64,000 nucleotides of DNA from Oscillospiraceae bacterium (GTDB lineage Bacteria; Bacillota; Clostridia; Oscillospirales; Oscillospiraceae), in assembly GCA_022846075.1 (NCBI GenBank), contig AP025582.1, positions 2,666,001-2,730,000 of the forward strand. Direction: 5' to 3'. Below are positions 1 through 7,386 of the stretch, in pieces (position 1 is the stretch's first letter; every line of letters begins with the position of its first letter). Made by a program: the position numbers and the translations under genes. The notes under the pieces are model-generated. The model ran no database searches and had not been told where the DNA came from. It saw only the letters and a program-made list of their open reading frames with translations.

Positions 1-2
1 TG

Positions 3-269
3 AACGCGGGCCGGGGCACCGGGGTGGATAACCTGGCCCTGGCCGAGGCCCTCCAGGCCGGAAAGCTCTGGGGCGTCGCCCTGGACGTCACCGAGCCCGA
101 GCCCCTCCCCCAGGACCACCCCCTCTGGGACTGCCCCAACCTCCTGCTGACCCCCCACGTGGCCGGGGGCGACCACCTGGACCAGACCGTTCGCAACATC
201 GTGGCCATCGCCCTGGAAAACCTGCGCCACTTCATGGCCGGGGAGCCCCTGCGCAACCGGGTGCTCTAA
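3..269 (+). CDS. D-isomer-specific 2-hydroxyacid dehydrogenase, C-terminal part (gene starts before the window)
   Basis: The frame is open from the left edge, so the 5' end is outside the window. The visible 88 residues match the end of the NAD-binding domain of D-2-hydroxyacid dehydrogenases: NAGRGTGVD (family: N-x-x-RG-x-x-V-D), then GVALDVTEPEPLPQDHPLW and the TPHVAGG segment with the catalytic-site His. The family reduces 2-keto acids or oxidises D-2-hydroxy acids with NAD(P)H in the cytosol. Substrate (phosphoglycerate, lactate, glyoxylate) cannot be told from this fragment. The GTG at 24 falls inside the conserved region and is not the start. No terminator is obvious in the 77 bases that follow. 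Confidence 0.8.
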   Translation, partial: NAGRGTGVDNLALAEALQAGKLWGVALDVTEPEPLPQDHPLWDCPNLLLTPHVAGGDHLDQTVRNIVAIALENLRHFMAGEPLRNRVL

Positions 270-310
270 GCCCTTCCCCACGTTTCCCATCCTTTTTCTT
301 CCAAAATATG

Positions 311-342
311 ATACCCTCCAGACAACAACGTCTGGAGGGTAT
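311..342 (+). promoter_or_regulatory. Perfect 13-bp inverted repeat enclosing the ribosome binding site of the next gene
   Basis: ATACCCTCCAGAC (311-323) and GTCTGGAGGGTAT (330-342) are exact reverse complements with a 6-base AACAAC loop. The right arm contains the Shine-Dalgarno GGAGGG (334-339), five to seven bases before the ATG at 347. No T-run follows on either strand, so it does not look like a terminator. In RNA the stem would hide the ribosome binding site; as DNA it could be an operator. Which applies is inference. Confidence 0.6.
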
Positions 343-346
343 TGTT

Positions 347-841
347 ATGCGGTCTGTTTTCTGCCTGCTCCTGTCCCTATCCCTGCTCTCCCTCCCCGCC
401 GGGGCGGCGGCGGAGGCGCCCGTCACCCGGGGGGAGTTCGCCATCCTCCTCTGGCGCTCCGCCGGGGGCTTCCCCTACGACGTCAGCACCCTCCCCTTCT
501 CCGACGTGGAGAAAAACGCCGACTGTGCCCAGGCGGTGTGCTGGGGCTATGACGAGGGTCTCCTTCGGGGCACCGGGGACGGCCTTTTCTCCCCCGGCCG
601 CCTCCTCACCCGGGAGGAGTGCGCCGCCCTTCTGCGCCGTTACGACGCCCGCCTGGGCCGGGACACCTTCTTCCCCGACGCGGGCATCTGCAACGACTTC
701 CAGGACATCTCCCCCTGGGCGGACGACAGCCTCTACTGGGCCTGCTCCACCGGCCGCATGGCCTGGCGGAACCGCCGCCTGGCCCCCTATGAAACGGTGA
801 CCGCCGCCGAGGCGGAGGGCTATTTCGACACCCTGGGATAG
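347..841 (+). CDS. Small secreted SLH-domain-like protein
   Basis: 164 residues. A signal peptide is visible at residues 1-22 (MRSVFCLLLSLSLLSLPAGA). The rest resembles two S-layer homology repeats without a large effector domain: VTRGEFAILLWRSAG, then FSDVEKNADCAQAVCWGYDEGLLRGTGDGLFSPG, LLTREECAALLRRY and FQDISPWADDSLYWACSTG. SLH repeats normally bind pyruvylated secondary wall polymer and hold proteins at the cell surface. The ATG at 347 is chosen over the upstream ATG at 308 because it follows GGAGGG and begins the signal peptide. The gene ends 9 bases before the end of the convergent phage operon, where a tail-fibre gene would be expected. Role unknown. Confidence 0.7.
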   Translation: MRSVFCLLLSLSLLSLPAGAAAEAPVTRGEFAILLWRSAGGFPYDVSTLPFSDVEKNADCAQAVCWGYDEGLLRGTGDGLFSPGRLLTREECAALLRRYDARLGRDTFFPDAGICNDFQDISPWADDSLYWACSTGRMAWRNRRLAPYETVTAAEAEGYFDTLG

Positions 842-850
842 GGCGCCGGG

Positions 851-1417
851 TCACCGCACCAGCTTCTCTAACTGCTCCCAGGTGTAACCCCCCGCCTCGA
901 TGGCCCCCCAGGTGCCGAACCGCTCCTCCACCATGGCCCAGGTGATGTACCAATAGACATAGTCCACCTGGAGGTGGCAGGGCAGGATGTCCTCGATGAT
1001 CTTCCGCAGGGTCCCGTACCCGTCGGGGATGCCGGGCACGTCGGGGAAGCGCACCTCCACCACGCCGGGATCGGCGGTCTCACTGACCACGGCGTTGAGC
1101 CCGCAGCCCTTCAGATTGTCGTTGACGGCGGCCAGGGTGAAGCTGTCCCCGCCGATGCGCAGCAGGGCCGCCAGCGCCTTTCGCCGCCCCTGGGGGGTCC
1201 CGGCCACCGGCCTGCGGACCAGAAGCTCCTCGATCCGCTCCAGCCCCCAGTCCTCCGCCGTATCCAGAAAGGCCTCCCGCTCCAGGCTTTCCAGCTGCTC
1301 CTCCGCCCCGTCCAGGGCGCGGCCCTCCCCCGCCAGCTCCCCGGCGGTGTACTTCCCCAGCGCCCGGTAAGGCCCCAGGGGCCGCAGCAGCTCCCAGAGC
1401 CGCTGGGCGTGGCTCAT
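851..1417 (-). CDS. Phage baseplate protein, YmfQ/XkdU-like (DUF2313)
   Basis: 188 residues, last gene of the structural operon. It resembles the YmfQ/DUF2313 family of Mu- and PBSX-type tails: a helical N-terminus (residues 1-70, LWELLRPLGPY and the TAEDWGLERIEELL segment), then RKALAALLRIGGDSFT, and a C-terminal beta domain ending in WATMVEERF-type sequence. In PBSX-type elements this gene follows baseplate J and precedes the tail fibre. It overlaps the upstream gene by 4 bases (ATGA), indicating translational coupling. The expected fibre gene does not follow; the next gene is a convergent SLH-like protein. Confidence 0.75.
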   Translation of the reverse strand: MSHAQRLWELLRPLGPYRALGKYTAGELAGEGRALDGAEEQLESLEREAFLDTAEDWGLERIEELLVRRPVAGTPQGRRKALAALLRIGGDSFTLAAVNDNLKGCGLNAVVSETADPGVVEVRFPDVPGIPDGYGTLRKIIEDILPCHLQVDYVYWYITWAMVEERFGTWGAIEAGGYTWEQLEKLVR

Positions 1418-2469
1418 GCCGCCACCTCCACCGTCAGGCTGCCCAGCCGGGGCAGCTCCCCGGCCGCCACGGCCAGGTCGGCGGCGGGGGAGAGGACCGC
1501 GCAGTTGGCCACCCCCGCCTGGTTGAACACCAGCCCGCTGAGCTGGGCGGTCAGCACGTCCTTACTCAGCCGCGCCCCGGAGAAAAAGCCCCGGAGGGCG
1601 GCCTCCACCCCGGCCCGCACCGCCTCCGGGTCCGCCCCCTCCGCCGGGACGGCCCGCACGGCCACGTCCACCGTCCGCACCGTGGGGGCCTTCACCGCCA
1701 CGTCCACGGCGATCTCCCGCCGGGCCTCAAAATAGTCCGTCAGCTCCGCCAGCAGCTCAGCCCCCGGCAGGCCGGAGGGAGTGGCCACCACCACGTCCAC
1801 CGTCCCCCGCCCCCTGGCCCGGGGGATGACGGTGACGGCGGCCACCTCGGGAAAGGACAGGGCCCCCTGCTCATAAAAGGCGGCGTTGGCCCCGTTGGGC
1901 ATCCGGCGGTAGGTCTCCATCACCCGGCGGCGCAGGGTCTCGTCGTCCTCCGCCTCCGCTCCGCCGGTGAAGGGCCCCGGATTGACGCACCGGCTCACCC
2001 CCACCGGGGGCACCGCCATGGCCAGGACGCTCCCGGCGGGCACGTTTCCCACCGCCCCCGGCTCCACCGCCCGGGCGGCGGCCTCCACCGCCGTCTGCCC
2101 CGCCGCCAGCACCGCCGGGGCCGTTGTCTCGAACCGCGCCATCCCCGCCGTGGCGCACACCGTCCCCGCCGGGATGGCCAAGTCGGCGGAGGCGGGGGCG
2201 TCCACGGAAAACCGGAGGGTCCCCTCCGCCCGGACCGCCCCCCGCCGCTCCAGCCCCCGGAGGGCGGCGTGCCGCTCCAGATACTCCCCAGCCGCCGTCT
2301 GGGGGAAGCACTGCCGGGACAGCCATTCCCCCTGGACGTAGAGGGCGTACACCTGGGCCGCCACGGCGTAGAGCCGCACCGACAGCTCGCTCACCGCCGA
2401 CGCCTCCGCCCCCGTCTCCCGCCGGAACAGCTCCAGCATCTCGTCATAGATCTCCTCGATGGTTTTCAT
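1414..2469 (-). CDS. Phage baseplate assembly protein J-like (XkdT/gpJ)
   Basis: 351 residues. Start at 2469, just inside the end of the preceding gene. The N-terminus KTIEEIYDEMLELF, the segment IPAGTVCATAG, the pattern EPGAVGNVPAGS and the ETLRRRVMETYR region are typical of Baseplate_J proteins, which form the wedge periphery of contractile tails. Its place between a gp25-like and a DUF2313-like gene is the standard order. The length is normal (about 350 aa), so this gene looks intact. Confidence 0.88.
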   Translation of the reverse strand: MKTIEEIYDEMLELFRRETGAEASAVSELSVRLYAVAAQVYALYVQGEWLSRQCFPQTAAGEYLERHAALRGLERRGAVRAEGTLRFSVDAPASADLAIPAGTVCATAGMARFETTAPAVLAAGQTAVEAAARAVEPGAVGNVPAGSVLAMAVPPVGVSRCVNPGPFTGGAEAEDDETLRRRVMETYRRMPNGANAAFYEQGALSFPEVAAVTVIPRARGRGTVDVVVATPSGLPGAELLAELTDYFEARREIAVDVAVKAPTVRTVDVAVRAVPAEGADPEAVRAGVEAALRGFFSGARLSKDVLTAQLSGLVFNQAGVANCAVLSPAADLAVAAGELPRLGSLTVEVAA

Positions 2470-2819
2470 CCCAGTCCCCCCAGTTCCACCGTCACCGTCA
2501 GCTCCTCCCCCTGCCACGCCAGCTCCGCCGAGAGGAGGGCCCGCCCCTCCTCCTGGGACAGGCCCACCCCGGTGACGGTCAATGCCTCGTCGGCCAGGGC
2601 CTCCTCCACGTACCGCCGGGCCAGGGCCTCCCGCTGGGCGGCCTTGGCCTGCCCCAGCAGGTGGAGGCGGCTGCCCAGCTCCGGCAGGAAGGGAAAGCTC
2701 CCCCGCCGGAGGGTCAGCTTCCACAGCACCCGCTCCAGCAGCTCCCGGGCTCCGGTCACCGTCACCAGGCCCCCCCGACCGTCGGAGACATAGTCTCCCT
2801 CCCGCAGCATCAGCGCCAT
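2466..2819 (-). CDS. Phage baseplate wedge protein, gp25/XkdS-like
   Basis: 117 residues. The sequence contains LRRGSFPFLPELGSRLHLLGQAK, recalling the region of gp25/XkdS-type proteins where the tail sheath joins the wedge; a C-terminal beta-rich part follows. ATG at 2819 is preferred over much longer upstream reading because it sits immediately after the previous gene; a GTG two codons earlier is possible. Order (baseplate V, gp25-like, baseplate J) supports the call more strongly than sequence alone. Confidence 0.7.
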   Translation of the reverse strand: MALMLREGDYVSDGRGGLVTVTGARELLERVLWKLTLRRGSFPFLPELGSRLHLLGQAKAAQREALARRYVEEALADEALTVTGVGLSQEEGRALLSAELAWQGEELTVTVELGGLG

Positions 2820-2821
2820 GC

Positions 2822-3205
2822 TCACCCCTCCTCCCGCTCCGGCTGGGGCCCCACCACGGTGCCGTTGACCTTCAACAGGCCCGTCACCTCCACGCTCCCC
2901 TCCAGGGTCAGCCTGACGGCCGCCTTTCCCACCGTCAGGGCCACCTCTCCGGGCCGCAGGCCCAACGCCCCGCTGTCCTGGGCCGCCCCCAGGGCGCAGG
3001 GCTTCTCCCCCTCGCCCCCGGCCTTGAGGACCAGCACCTCCTGTCCCGCCGCCGGCACCCAGTGGTAGCCCCCGGGGGCGTACACCGCCACCCCCCGGCG
3101 CTCCCCCTCCAGCCAGGCCCCCGCCGGGTCCCCCGGCACCGTCACCGGCCCCGTCAGGGCGGCAGCCCCCCGCCGGGACACATCTCTTTGTCTGGAAAGC
3201 CACAT
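2822..3205 (-). CDS. Phage baseplate assembly protein V-like (tail spike/puncturing-hub protein)
   Basis: 127 residues. A central OB-like beta domain (VTVPGDPAGAWLEG, YHWVPAAGQEVLVL) is followed by short beta repeats (GEVALTVGKAAVRLTLEGSV, then EVTGLLKVNG). This is the form of gpV/gp45-type proteins that build the needle at the tail tip. It is short compared with gpV of P2 (about 210 aa) but similar to small Clostridial homologues. No enzymatic domain is visible. Confidence 0.6.
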   Translation of the reverse strand: MWLSRQRDVSRRGAAALTGPVTVPGDPAGAWLEGERRGVAVYAPGGYHWVPAAGQEVLVLKAGGEGEKPCALGAAQDSGALGLRPGEVALTVGKAAVRLTLEGSVEVTGLLKVNGTVVGPQPEREEG

Positions 3206-3211
3206 TCTCTC

Positions 3212-4144
3212 TCACCTCAATTTCAGCTTCACCCGGGAGCCGTTGCCGTCCAGCACGGCTTCCGTCTCCCCCACCGTCCACGTCCCCGCCAGGGCGGGGC
3301 GGGAGAGGGTCACCGCCACCCGGTCCCCCGGCTCGCAGAAATACGCCCCCGGCACCGTCAGCTCCAGGGCGAACCGCTCCTCATAGGACCGGTCCAGCTG
3401 GAACTGGCCGGAATAGCGCATGGCCTGGTAGGCGCTCTTCCCCGGCATGGTCATCACCCTCCGGCACCGCCCCCCCTGCCGGAGGAACCCCTCGTTGACC
3501 ATCCGCTGGGGGGACAGGCTCCCCCGGTCCTGGACCAGGACCTCGGACCAGACCCCATACCGCTTGTCCCGCCAGGAGACGGCGGTGACCCCTGTGCGGT
3601 CGTCCACCGCCACCCTCCGGGGCTCCTCCGCCGCCACCGTCAGGCTGCCGTAGGCGTCGAACCGGGGCTGGACGCCTCCGTGGTACCGGGCGAAGGAGTA
3701 AAGCACCTGCCACTCGCTGCTCCCCGTGGCCACAGAGAACCCCGGCACCGGCGGCAGGTCCCCCGCCTTCCCCACCGGCAGGCCATAAGGGGACACGTGG
3801 TCCCGCAAAATGTCCGCCAGGGTGGCCACCTGGTAGTCCTGCCCCGCCGCCTCGTTGTCCAGCAGAAGGGCCGCCAGCCCCCGGCCCGACACCGACAGGG
3901 CCCCGCCGTTCTCCCCCCAGGACAGCTCGTATTCGTCCAGCACCCCGGTGAACCGCCTGGCCCCCAGGTCCTCCAGAATCAGCCGGCACGCCCCCTCCAA
4001 CGCCGGCTCCACCCCGGCGTCCCAGAGGCAGCTTCCCTCAAAGCTGTCGCAGGGCACCGTCCCGGTGCGCCGCAGCTTCCAGCCGGTGAAGGGGGGCAGA
4101 TCGATCCGTCTGTTCTCCGCCGTCAGCAGATATCCCGTCATCAT
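3212..4144 (-). CDS. Phage late control D/XkdQ-like tail hub protein
   Basis: 310 residues. It begins MMTGYLLTAENRRIDL at 4144, overlapping the stop of the LysM protein gene. The features FTGVLDEYELSWGENG, LSVSGRGLAALLLDNEA and the late ADILRDHVSPYG block are typical of the XkdQ/gpD hub family (gp27-like fold), which joins the tail tube to the needle. The C-terminus YFCEPGDRVAVTL with a following beta segment also fits. Length matches XkdQ (about 320 aa). Confidence 0.8.
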   Translation of the reverse strand: MMTGYLLTAENRRIDLPPFTGWKLRRTGTVPCDSFEGSCLWDAGVEPALEGACRLILEDLGARRFTGVLDEYELSWGENGGALSVSGRGLAALLLDNEAAGQDYQVATLADILRDHVSPYGLPVGKAGDLPPVPGFSVATGSSEWQVLYSFARYHGGVQPRFDAYGSLTVAAEEPRRVAVDDRTGVTAVSWRDKRYGVWSEVLVQDRGSLSPQRMVNEGFLRQGGRCRRVMTMPGKSAYQAMRYSGQFQLDRSYEERFALELTVPGAYFCEPGDRVAVTLSRPALAGTWTVGETEAVLDGNGSRVKLKLR

Positions 4145-4727
4145 CTCACCCGCACCTTCTCCCCCGGATGGATGAGGTTGGGGTTCTTCAGCTGGGGATT
4201 CAGGGTGATGACCCCCGTCAGCTCCGCCCCGTAGTCGGCGGCGATCCGCCAAAGGCTCTCCCCCTTGGCCACCGTGTGCCACAGCTCCCCGTTGGCCGCC
4301 CCGGCCGCGGTCGGGGCGCCGTTCTCCCCCCGCCCCCCGCCGTTGGGGCCGGGCTCCTGGCGTAGGCCTCATAGCCGTCATAGGCCTCCCAAAAGGTGAA
4401 GGAGTACCCCACGTAGTCCCGCCGGGGCTCCTGGGCCAGGGTGAGGGAGACGAAATAGGCGTTGACCGCCTGCCAGATGGGGTGCACCAGCACACCGGGG
4501 CCCTCGCTGTAAAACACCGAGGCCAGCTTCTTGAACTCCTCGTAGGCCCCTTCCCCGGTGAATTCCCCCTCCCCCCGCATCACCCGCCGGACAGGCCCCA
4601 AATCCTGCAGGTGATAGCGGCCGAAGGGCACCTTCTGGTTCCCCATCCGCCGCTGGTACTCCATGGCGTACACCCTGGGATTGTGGGGCCAGGTGTACTC
4701 CTTGAACCGCATGGGCGCAAGCTCCAC
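4141..4727 (-). pseudogene. Phage tail LysM protein (XkdP-like), interrupted by an apparent frameshift
   Basis: The 5' part (GTG 4727 after AGGAGG, or ATG 4712) encodes MRFKEYTWPHNPRVYAMEYQ and continues to FTFWEAYDGYEAYA. The expected LysM domain (ELWHTVAKGESLWRIAADYG, then LKNPNLIHPGEKVRVR) lies in another frame and ends with TGA at 4143-4141. The frames cross near 4360-4375, before a G-rich run; adding one base after the TACGCC codons would restore YA-QEPGPN and one protein of about 195 residues. XkdP-type proteins sit between tape measure and hub. A real mutation, a sequencing error or translational slippage are all possible. Confidence 0.6.
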
Positions 4728-4766
4728 GGTCCTTCCTCCTTCCCGTTCCGGGGCATCCGCTCCCCG

Positions 4767-5345
4767 TCAATACAACTCAAAGCCCCCGCCGTACCGCCGG
4801 GCGTCCCGCTCCACCGCCCGGTCCAGCTCCTCCGCCCCCATGGCCGGGAGGGAAGCCTCCTCCGGGGCCAGAAGGGCCAAGCCCCCCCGCCGGTCCCGGA
4901 CATACCCGGCCGCCTCCGCCGTCCGCGCCAGCCGCCGCAGCCACGCCGCCCCGGAAGGCTCCGCTATGGCCGGGGCACCGCCGGAAGCAAGGGGCAAATC
5001 GAGGGGGCTCTCCGTCGCCGCCCCCCGCGCCCAGAGCCTTCCCGTGGGATCGACCATCCCGACGGAGGCGATTCCGCCCCCGCCCTCTTCCGGCAGGGCC
5101 CCGCCCCGCCCCTTCCAGGGCCGTTCCCCGGCAAAAGGCGTCCTCACAAGAAGGGACGCCACGGCTTCTCCCGCCGCGGCGGCCCCTTCCGCCTCTTTCA
5201 AATCCGCCTCTCCACGGGAGGGGACCTTCCCGGAAGCCGGGCGGGAGACCCCGACCGCCAGACCCCCGACCGCCAGCTCTGGCGTCTCCCCCTCCTCCTG
5301 CCCGGTCTCCTCCTGGGCCAGCGCCAGGGCCAAATAATCCGTCAT
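4767..5345 (-). CDS. Short protein of unknown function at the tape-measure position
   Basis: 192 residues, starting at 5345 with a 4-base overlap of the previous gene. Not recognised. Gly, Ala and Glu are abundant; the N-terminal 100 residues look unstructured and the C-terminus (LDRAVERDARRYGGGFELY) looks folded. In PBSX-like operons the gene between the tail chaperone pair and the LysM protein encodes the tape measure, usually 600-1300 residues with long helices and hydrophobic segments. This protein has neither, so it is either a different tail protein or the remains of a deletion. Confidence 0.55.
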   Translation of the reverse strand: MTDYLALALAQEETGQEEGETPELAVGGLAVGVSRPASGKVPSRGEADLKEAEGAAAAGEAVASLLVRTPFAGERPWKGRGGALPEEGGGGIASVGMVDPTGRLWARGAATESPLDLPLASGGAPAIAEPSGAAWLRRLARTAEAAGYVRDRRGGLALLAPEEASLPAMGAEELDRAVERDARRYGGGFELY

Positions 5346-5629
5346 CCGCTCTCCCCCCGCAGTTCCCGGAATTTCCGCTCGTCAAAGCCGCCGTTCTCCC
5401 CCCAGTCTCCCGGCGTGGCCCCGCACACGGGGCACCGGCCCTCCTCCGCCTCCGCCCGGCAGCTCGGACACAGCCGGGAGAGGGCCTCCTCGTCGTCCAG
5501 CAGCAGGTTGAGGGCGCACCACAGGTAGTCCCGGTGGGTCATCTCCCGGGCCCGCGCCTCGGTGGGCAGCGCCCCAAAAGCCTTGAGCACACGCCATTGA
5601 AGGCGCTCATAAGGCGTGCGCTCCAGGCT
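5342..5629 (-). CDS. Frameshift extension of the tail assembly chaperone (T part), zinc-ribbon-like
   Basis: This open frame has no good start of its own. It lies in the -1 frame relative to the upstream gene from the seven-A run at 5629-5635 and reads SLERTPYERLQWRVLKAF, then ALNLLLDDEEALSRL and a CPSC...CPVC pair. In many tailed phages a -1 slip makes a longer chaperone (G-T) that recruits the tape measure. Expected product: about 110 residues of the upstream protein fused to about 95 from this frame. The Cys pairs suggest a zinc ribbon, unusual for a T part. Confidence 0.65.
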   Translation of the reverse strand, partial: SLERTPYERLQWRVLKAFGALPTEARAREMTHRDYLWCALNLLLDDEEALSRLCPSCRAEAEEGRCPVCGATPGDWGENGGFDERKFRELRGESG

Positions 5630-5961
5630 TTTTTTGCCCCGTCCACCGCCTCCTCCCCGTCCAGGGCGGAGGGGTTGTTCTCCCGGTCAAACTCTCCCCA
5701 CCGGCGGGCCAGGTCCCCGATCTGCCCCGCCGTCAGCGTCTCCAGGACCGCCCGCCCGCTCTCAAAGGCGGGCTTTTTGTCCCTTCTGAGGGCCCTGGCC
5801 AGCAGGCAGGCGTTGGCGCACAGGGCCCCCTCCCGGCCCTCCCCCGCCAGTTCCTCCCCCTCGGCCCTGGCCTCCATGGCCTCCCAGGCCGGGAGGAGCC
5901 GGAGGGACCAGCCCCGCCCCAGGTCCTTCTCCCTGGGGCGGCTCAGCAGCCCGCCCGTCAT
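5539..5961 (-). CDS. Phage tail assembly chaperone (G part, XkdN-like)
   Basis: 140 residues, starting at 5961 in an ATGA overlap with the tube gene. Helical and charged, with no membrane segment. By position between tail tube and the tape-measure site it is the tail assembly chaperone. A run of seven A (GCA AAA AAA GCC in frame, 5629-5635) near the end is a typical slippery site, and the -1 frame continues to 5342. The zero-frame product ends soon after with an Arg/Pro-rich tail, as is common for short G proteins. Confidence 0.65.
   Translation of the reverse strand: MTGGLLSRPREKDLGRGWSLRLLPAWEAMEARAEGEELAGEGREGALCANACLLARALRRDKKPAFESGRAVLETLTAGQIGDLARRWGEFDRENNPSALDGEEAVDGAKKAWSARLMSAFNGVCSRLLGRCPPRRGPGR
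5629..5635 (-). promoter_or_regulatory. Candidate programmed -1 frameshift site (A7)
   Basis: The minus-strand sequence GGGGCAAAAAAAGCC places the heptamer A AAA AAA in the zero frame of the chaperone gene. After a -1 slip, reading continues for about 95 codons without a stop. Position and geometry match the conserved tail-chaperone frameshift of long-tailed phages. No stimulatory structure was computed. Confidence 0.6.
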
Positions 5962-6350
5962 CTCAGGGCGGTCTCCACCCGCCGTGCCGCCACGATGGTC
6001 ACCTTCTTCAGCACCATGTCCCCCAGCTTTCCCGTCTCGCTCAAATCCTGCCACTGGCAGCCGGAGTAGATGATCCGCCGGTCGGGCTTGCAGATGACCA
6101 GATTGAAGTCCTCCAGGTCATAAAAGCTCAGCCCGTCCCGGCTGGCCTCGTCGGTGGCGTAGAGCCGGGTCAGCACCACCGTGTGCTTGCGCTGGCCGGG
6201 GATGGTGGCCACCGGCTCACTCTCCCCGAAGGCCTCCACCACAGAGCTGGTCTTGCTGGTCTGGGCGGAGTAGCTCTGCACCACCGCCAGCTTTTTGCCG
6301 TTTAACTCCAGATAGATGTCCGCGCTGGTGGGAAATCGGCTCGCGATCAT
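5958..6350 (-). CDS. Phage tail tube protein (XkdM-like)
   Basis: 130 residues. Beta-rich sequence with YLELNGKKLAVVQSYSAQ at the start and VVLTRLYATDEA and CKPDRRIIYSGCQW later, as expected for the inner tube of contractile tails. It follows the sheath gene by 13 bases. Tube subunits stack into hexameric rings around the tape measure. The length is slightly below XkdM (about 145 aa). Confidence 0.75.
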   Translation of the reverse strand: MIASRFPTSADIYLELNGKKLAVVQSYSAQTSKTSSVVEAFGESEPVATIPGQRKHTVVLTRLYATDEASRDGLSFYDLEDFNLVICKPDRRIIYSGCQWQDLSETGKLGDMVLKKVTIVAARRVETALR

Positions 6351-6363
6351 AAAATCCCCTCCC

Positions 6364-7386
6364 TCAGACCGTGATGTGGGCCGACAGCCAGATCTGGCTC
6401 AGGCCGTGGGCCACCGTGAAATCGAATTCCACCAGGCACACCGTGGGGTTGTCCTCCAGGGCCGACACCTCCACGCTGCCGTAGTCCGTGATGATCTCGC
6501 CGCTCTTCTTCCGCTCCAGCTCCACGATGACCTGGCTGCGGATAGCCCCCCGGCCCTGCTCGGTGTTCTTGGCCCGGCTGAACCTGGCCCCCAGGGCGTT
6601 TCGCAGGTCGGGGATCACGTCGTCTATCACCCGGATGGTGGTCAATTCCCGCCAGGTGGCGTCGGCGGCGGAGCCGGTCTTGGTCCGGGTGGTGATCCCT
6701 CTCGTCACGGCCACCACGCCGCCGCTCTGCTCCAGGGGGGTCACCCCGCCCACCACCAGGGCGTCCACCTCCCCGTCCGACCAGTCCCGGTCCAGACCGG
6801 CCAGCCCCTTCAGCTCCGCGCCCCCCAGGGGGACGGCGGGGTCTGCCTCCCCGGCGATGGCCCCCGCCACCGCCGCGGCGGCCCGGACCCCGCCGGGGGC
6901 CGCCAGCACCACCCGCTCGCAGTTGAGCTCTGCCGCCCGGGCGGTGAGGGCCTCCACCCCCTCGTCCCCGCCGCCGCACACCACGGCCAGCCGCTCCCGC
7001 CGGGCCCCGGCGGCCGCCTTCACGCTGTCCCGCAAGGCCTGCTGGACGGCCAGGGTGTCGCTGCCGCACACCACCACCGCCAGCTGTTCCACCTTTTCCA
7101 GGGCGGCGAAGGCCCCGGCGTAGCCCGCCTCCTCCGCCACCGGCACGGCGTATACCCGCCCCGCCCCGTTTTTCAGCAGCAGCTCGGCCAGGACGGCCAG
7201 CTCCGCCCCGTCGCCGAAGGCGGCCCGGGCCTCCTCGGCGCTGGACAGGGGGTAGACCTCCCCCGCCGTCCCCGCGGGGCACACCGCCGCCACTCCGGCC
7301 CAGCCCCCGCCCCGGCGGCCGCTCACCGCCGAGGAGGCGTCGTAGACCGAGTAGACCCCCGGCCTCTGATGCTCCGTCACATTCAT
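6364..7386 (-). CDS. Phage contractile tail sheath protein
   Basis: 340 residues. The N-terminus RPGVYSVYDASSAV is the usual sheath start (P-G-V-Y); the C-terminus has TIRVIDDVIPDLRNALGARF and the final segment VCLVEFDFTVAHGLSQIWL. Sheath subunits contract to drive the tube through the target envelope. The gene overlaps the upstream gene by 4 bases. Length is short for Myoviridae sheaths (430-480 aa) but usual for small Clostridial PBSX-like elements. Confidence 0.85.
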   Translation of the reverse strand: MNVTEHQRPGVYSVYDASSAVSGRRGGGWAGVAAVCPAGTAGEVYPLSSAEEARAAFGDGAELAVLAELLLKNGAGRVYAVPVAEEAGYAGAFAALEKVEQLAVVVCGSDTLAVQQALRDSVKAAAGARRERLAVVCGGGDEGVEALTARAAELNCERVVLAAPGGVRAAAAVAGAIAGEADPAVPLGGAELKGLAGLDRDWSDGEVDALVVGGVTPLEQSGGVVAVTRGITTRTKTGSAADATWRELTTIRVIDDVIPDLRNALGARFSRAKNTEQGRGAIRSQVIVELERKKSGEIITDYGSVEVSALEDNPTVCLVEFDFTVAHGLSQIWLSAHITV

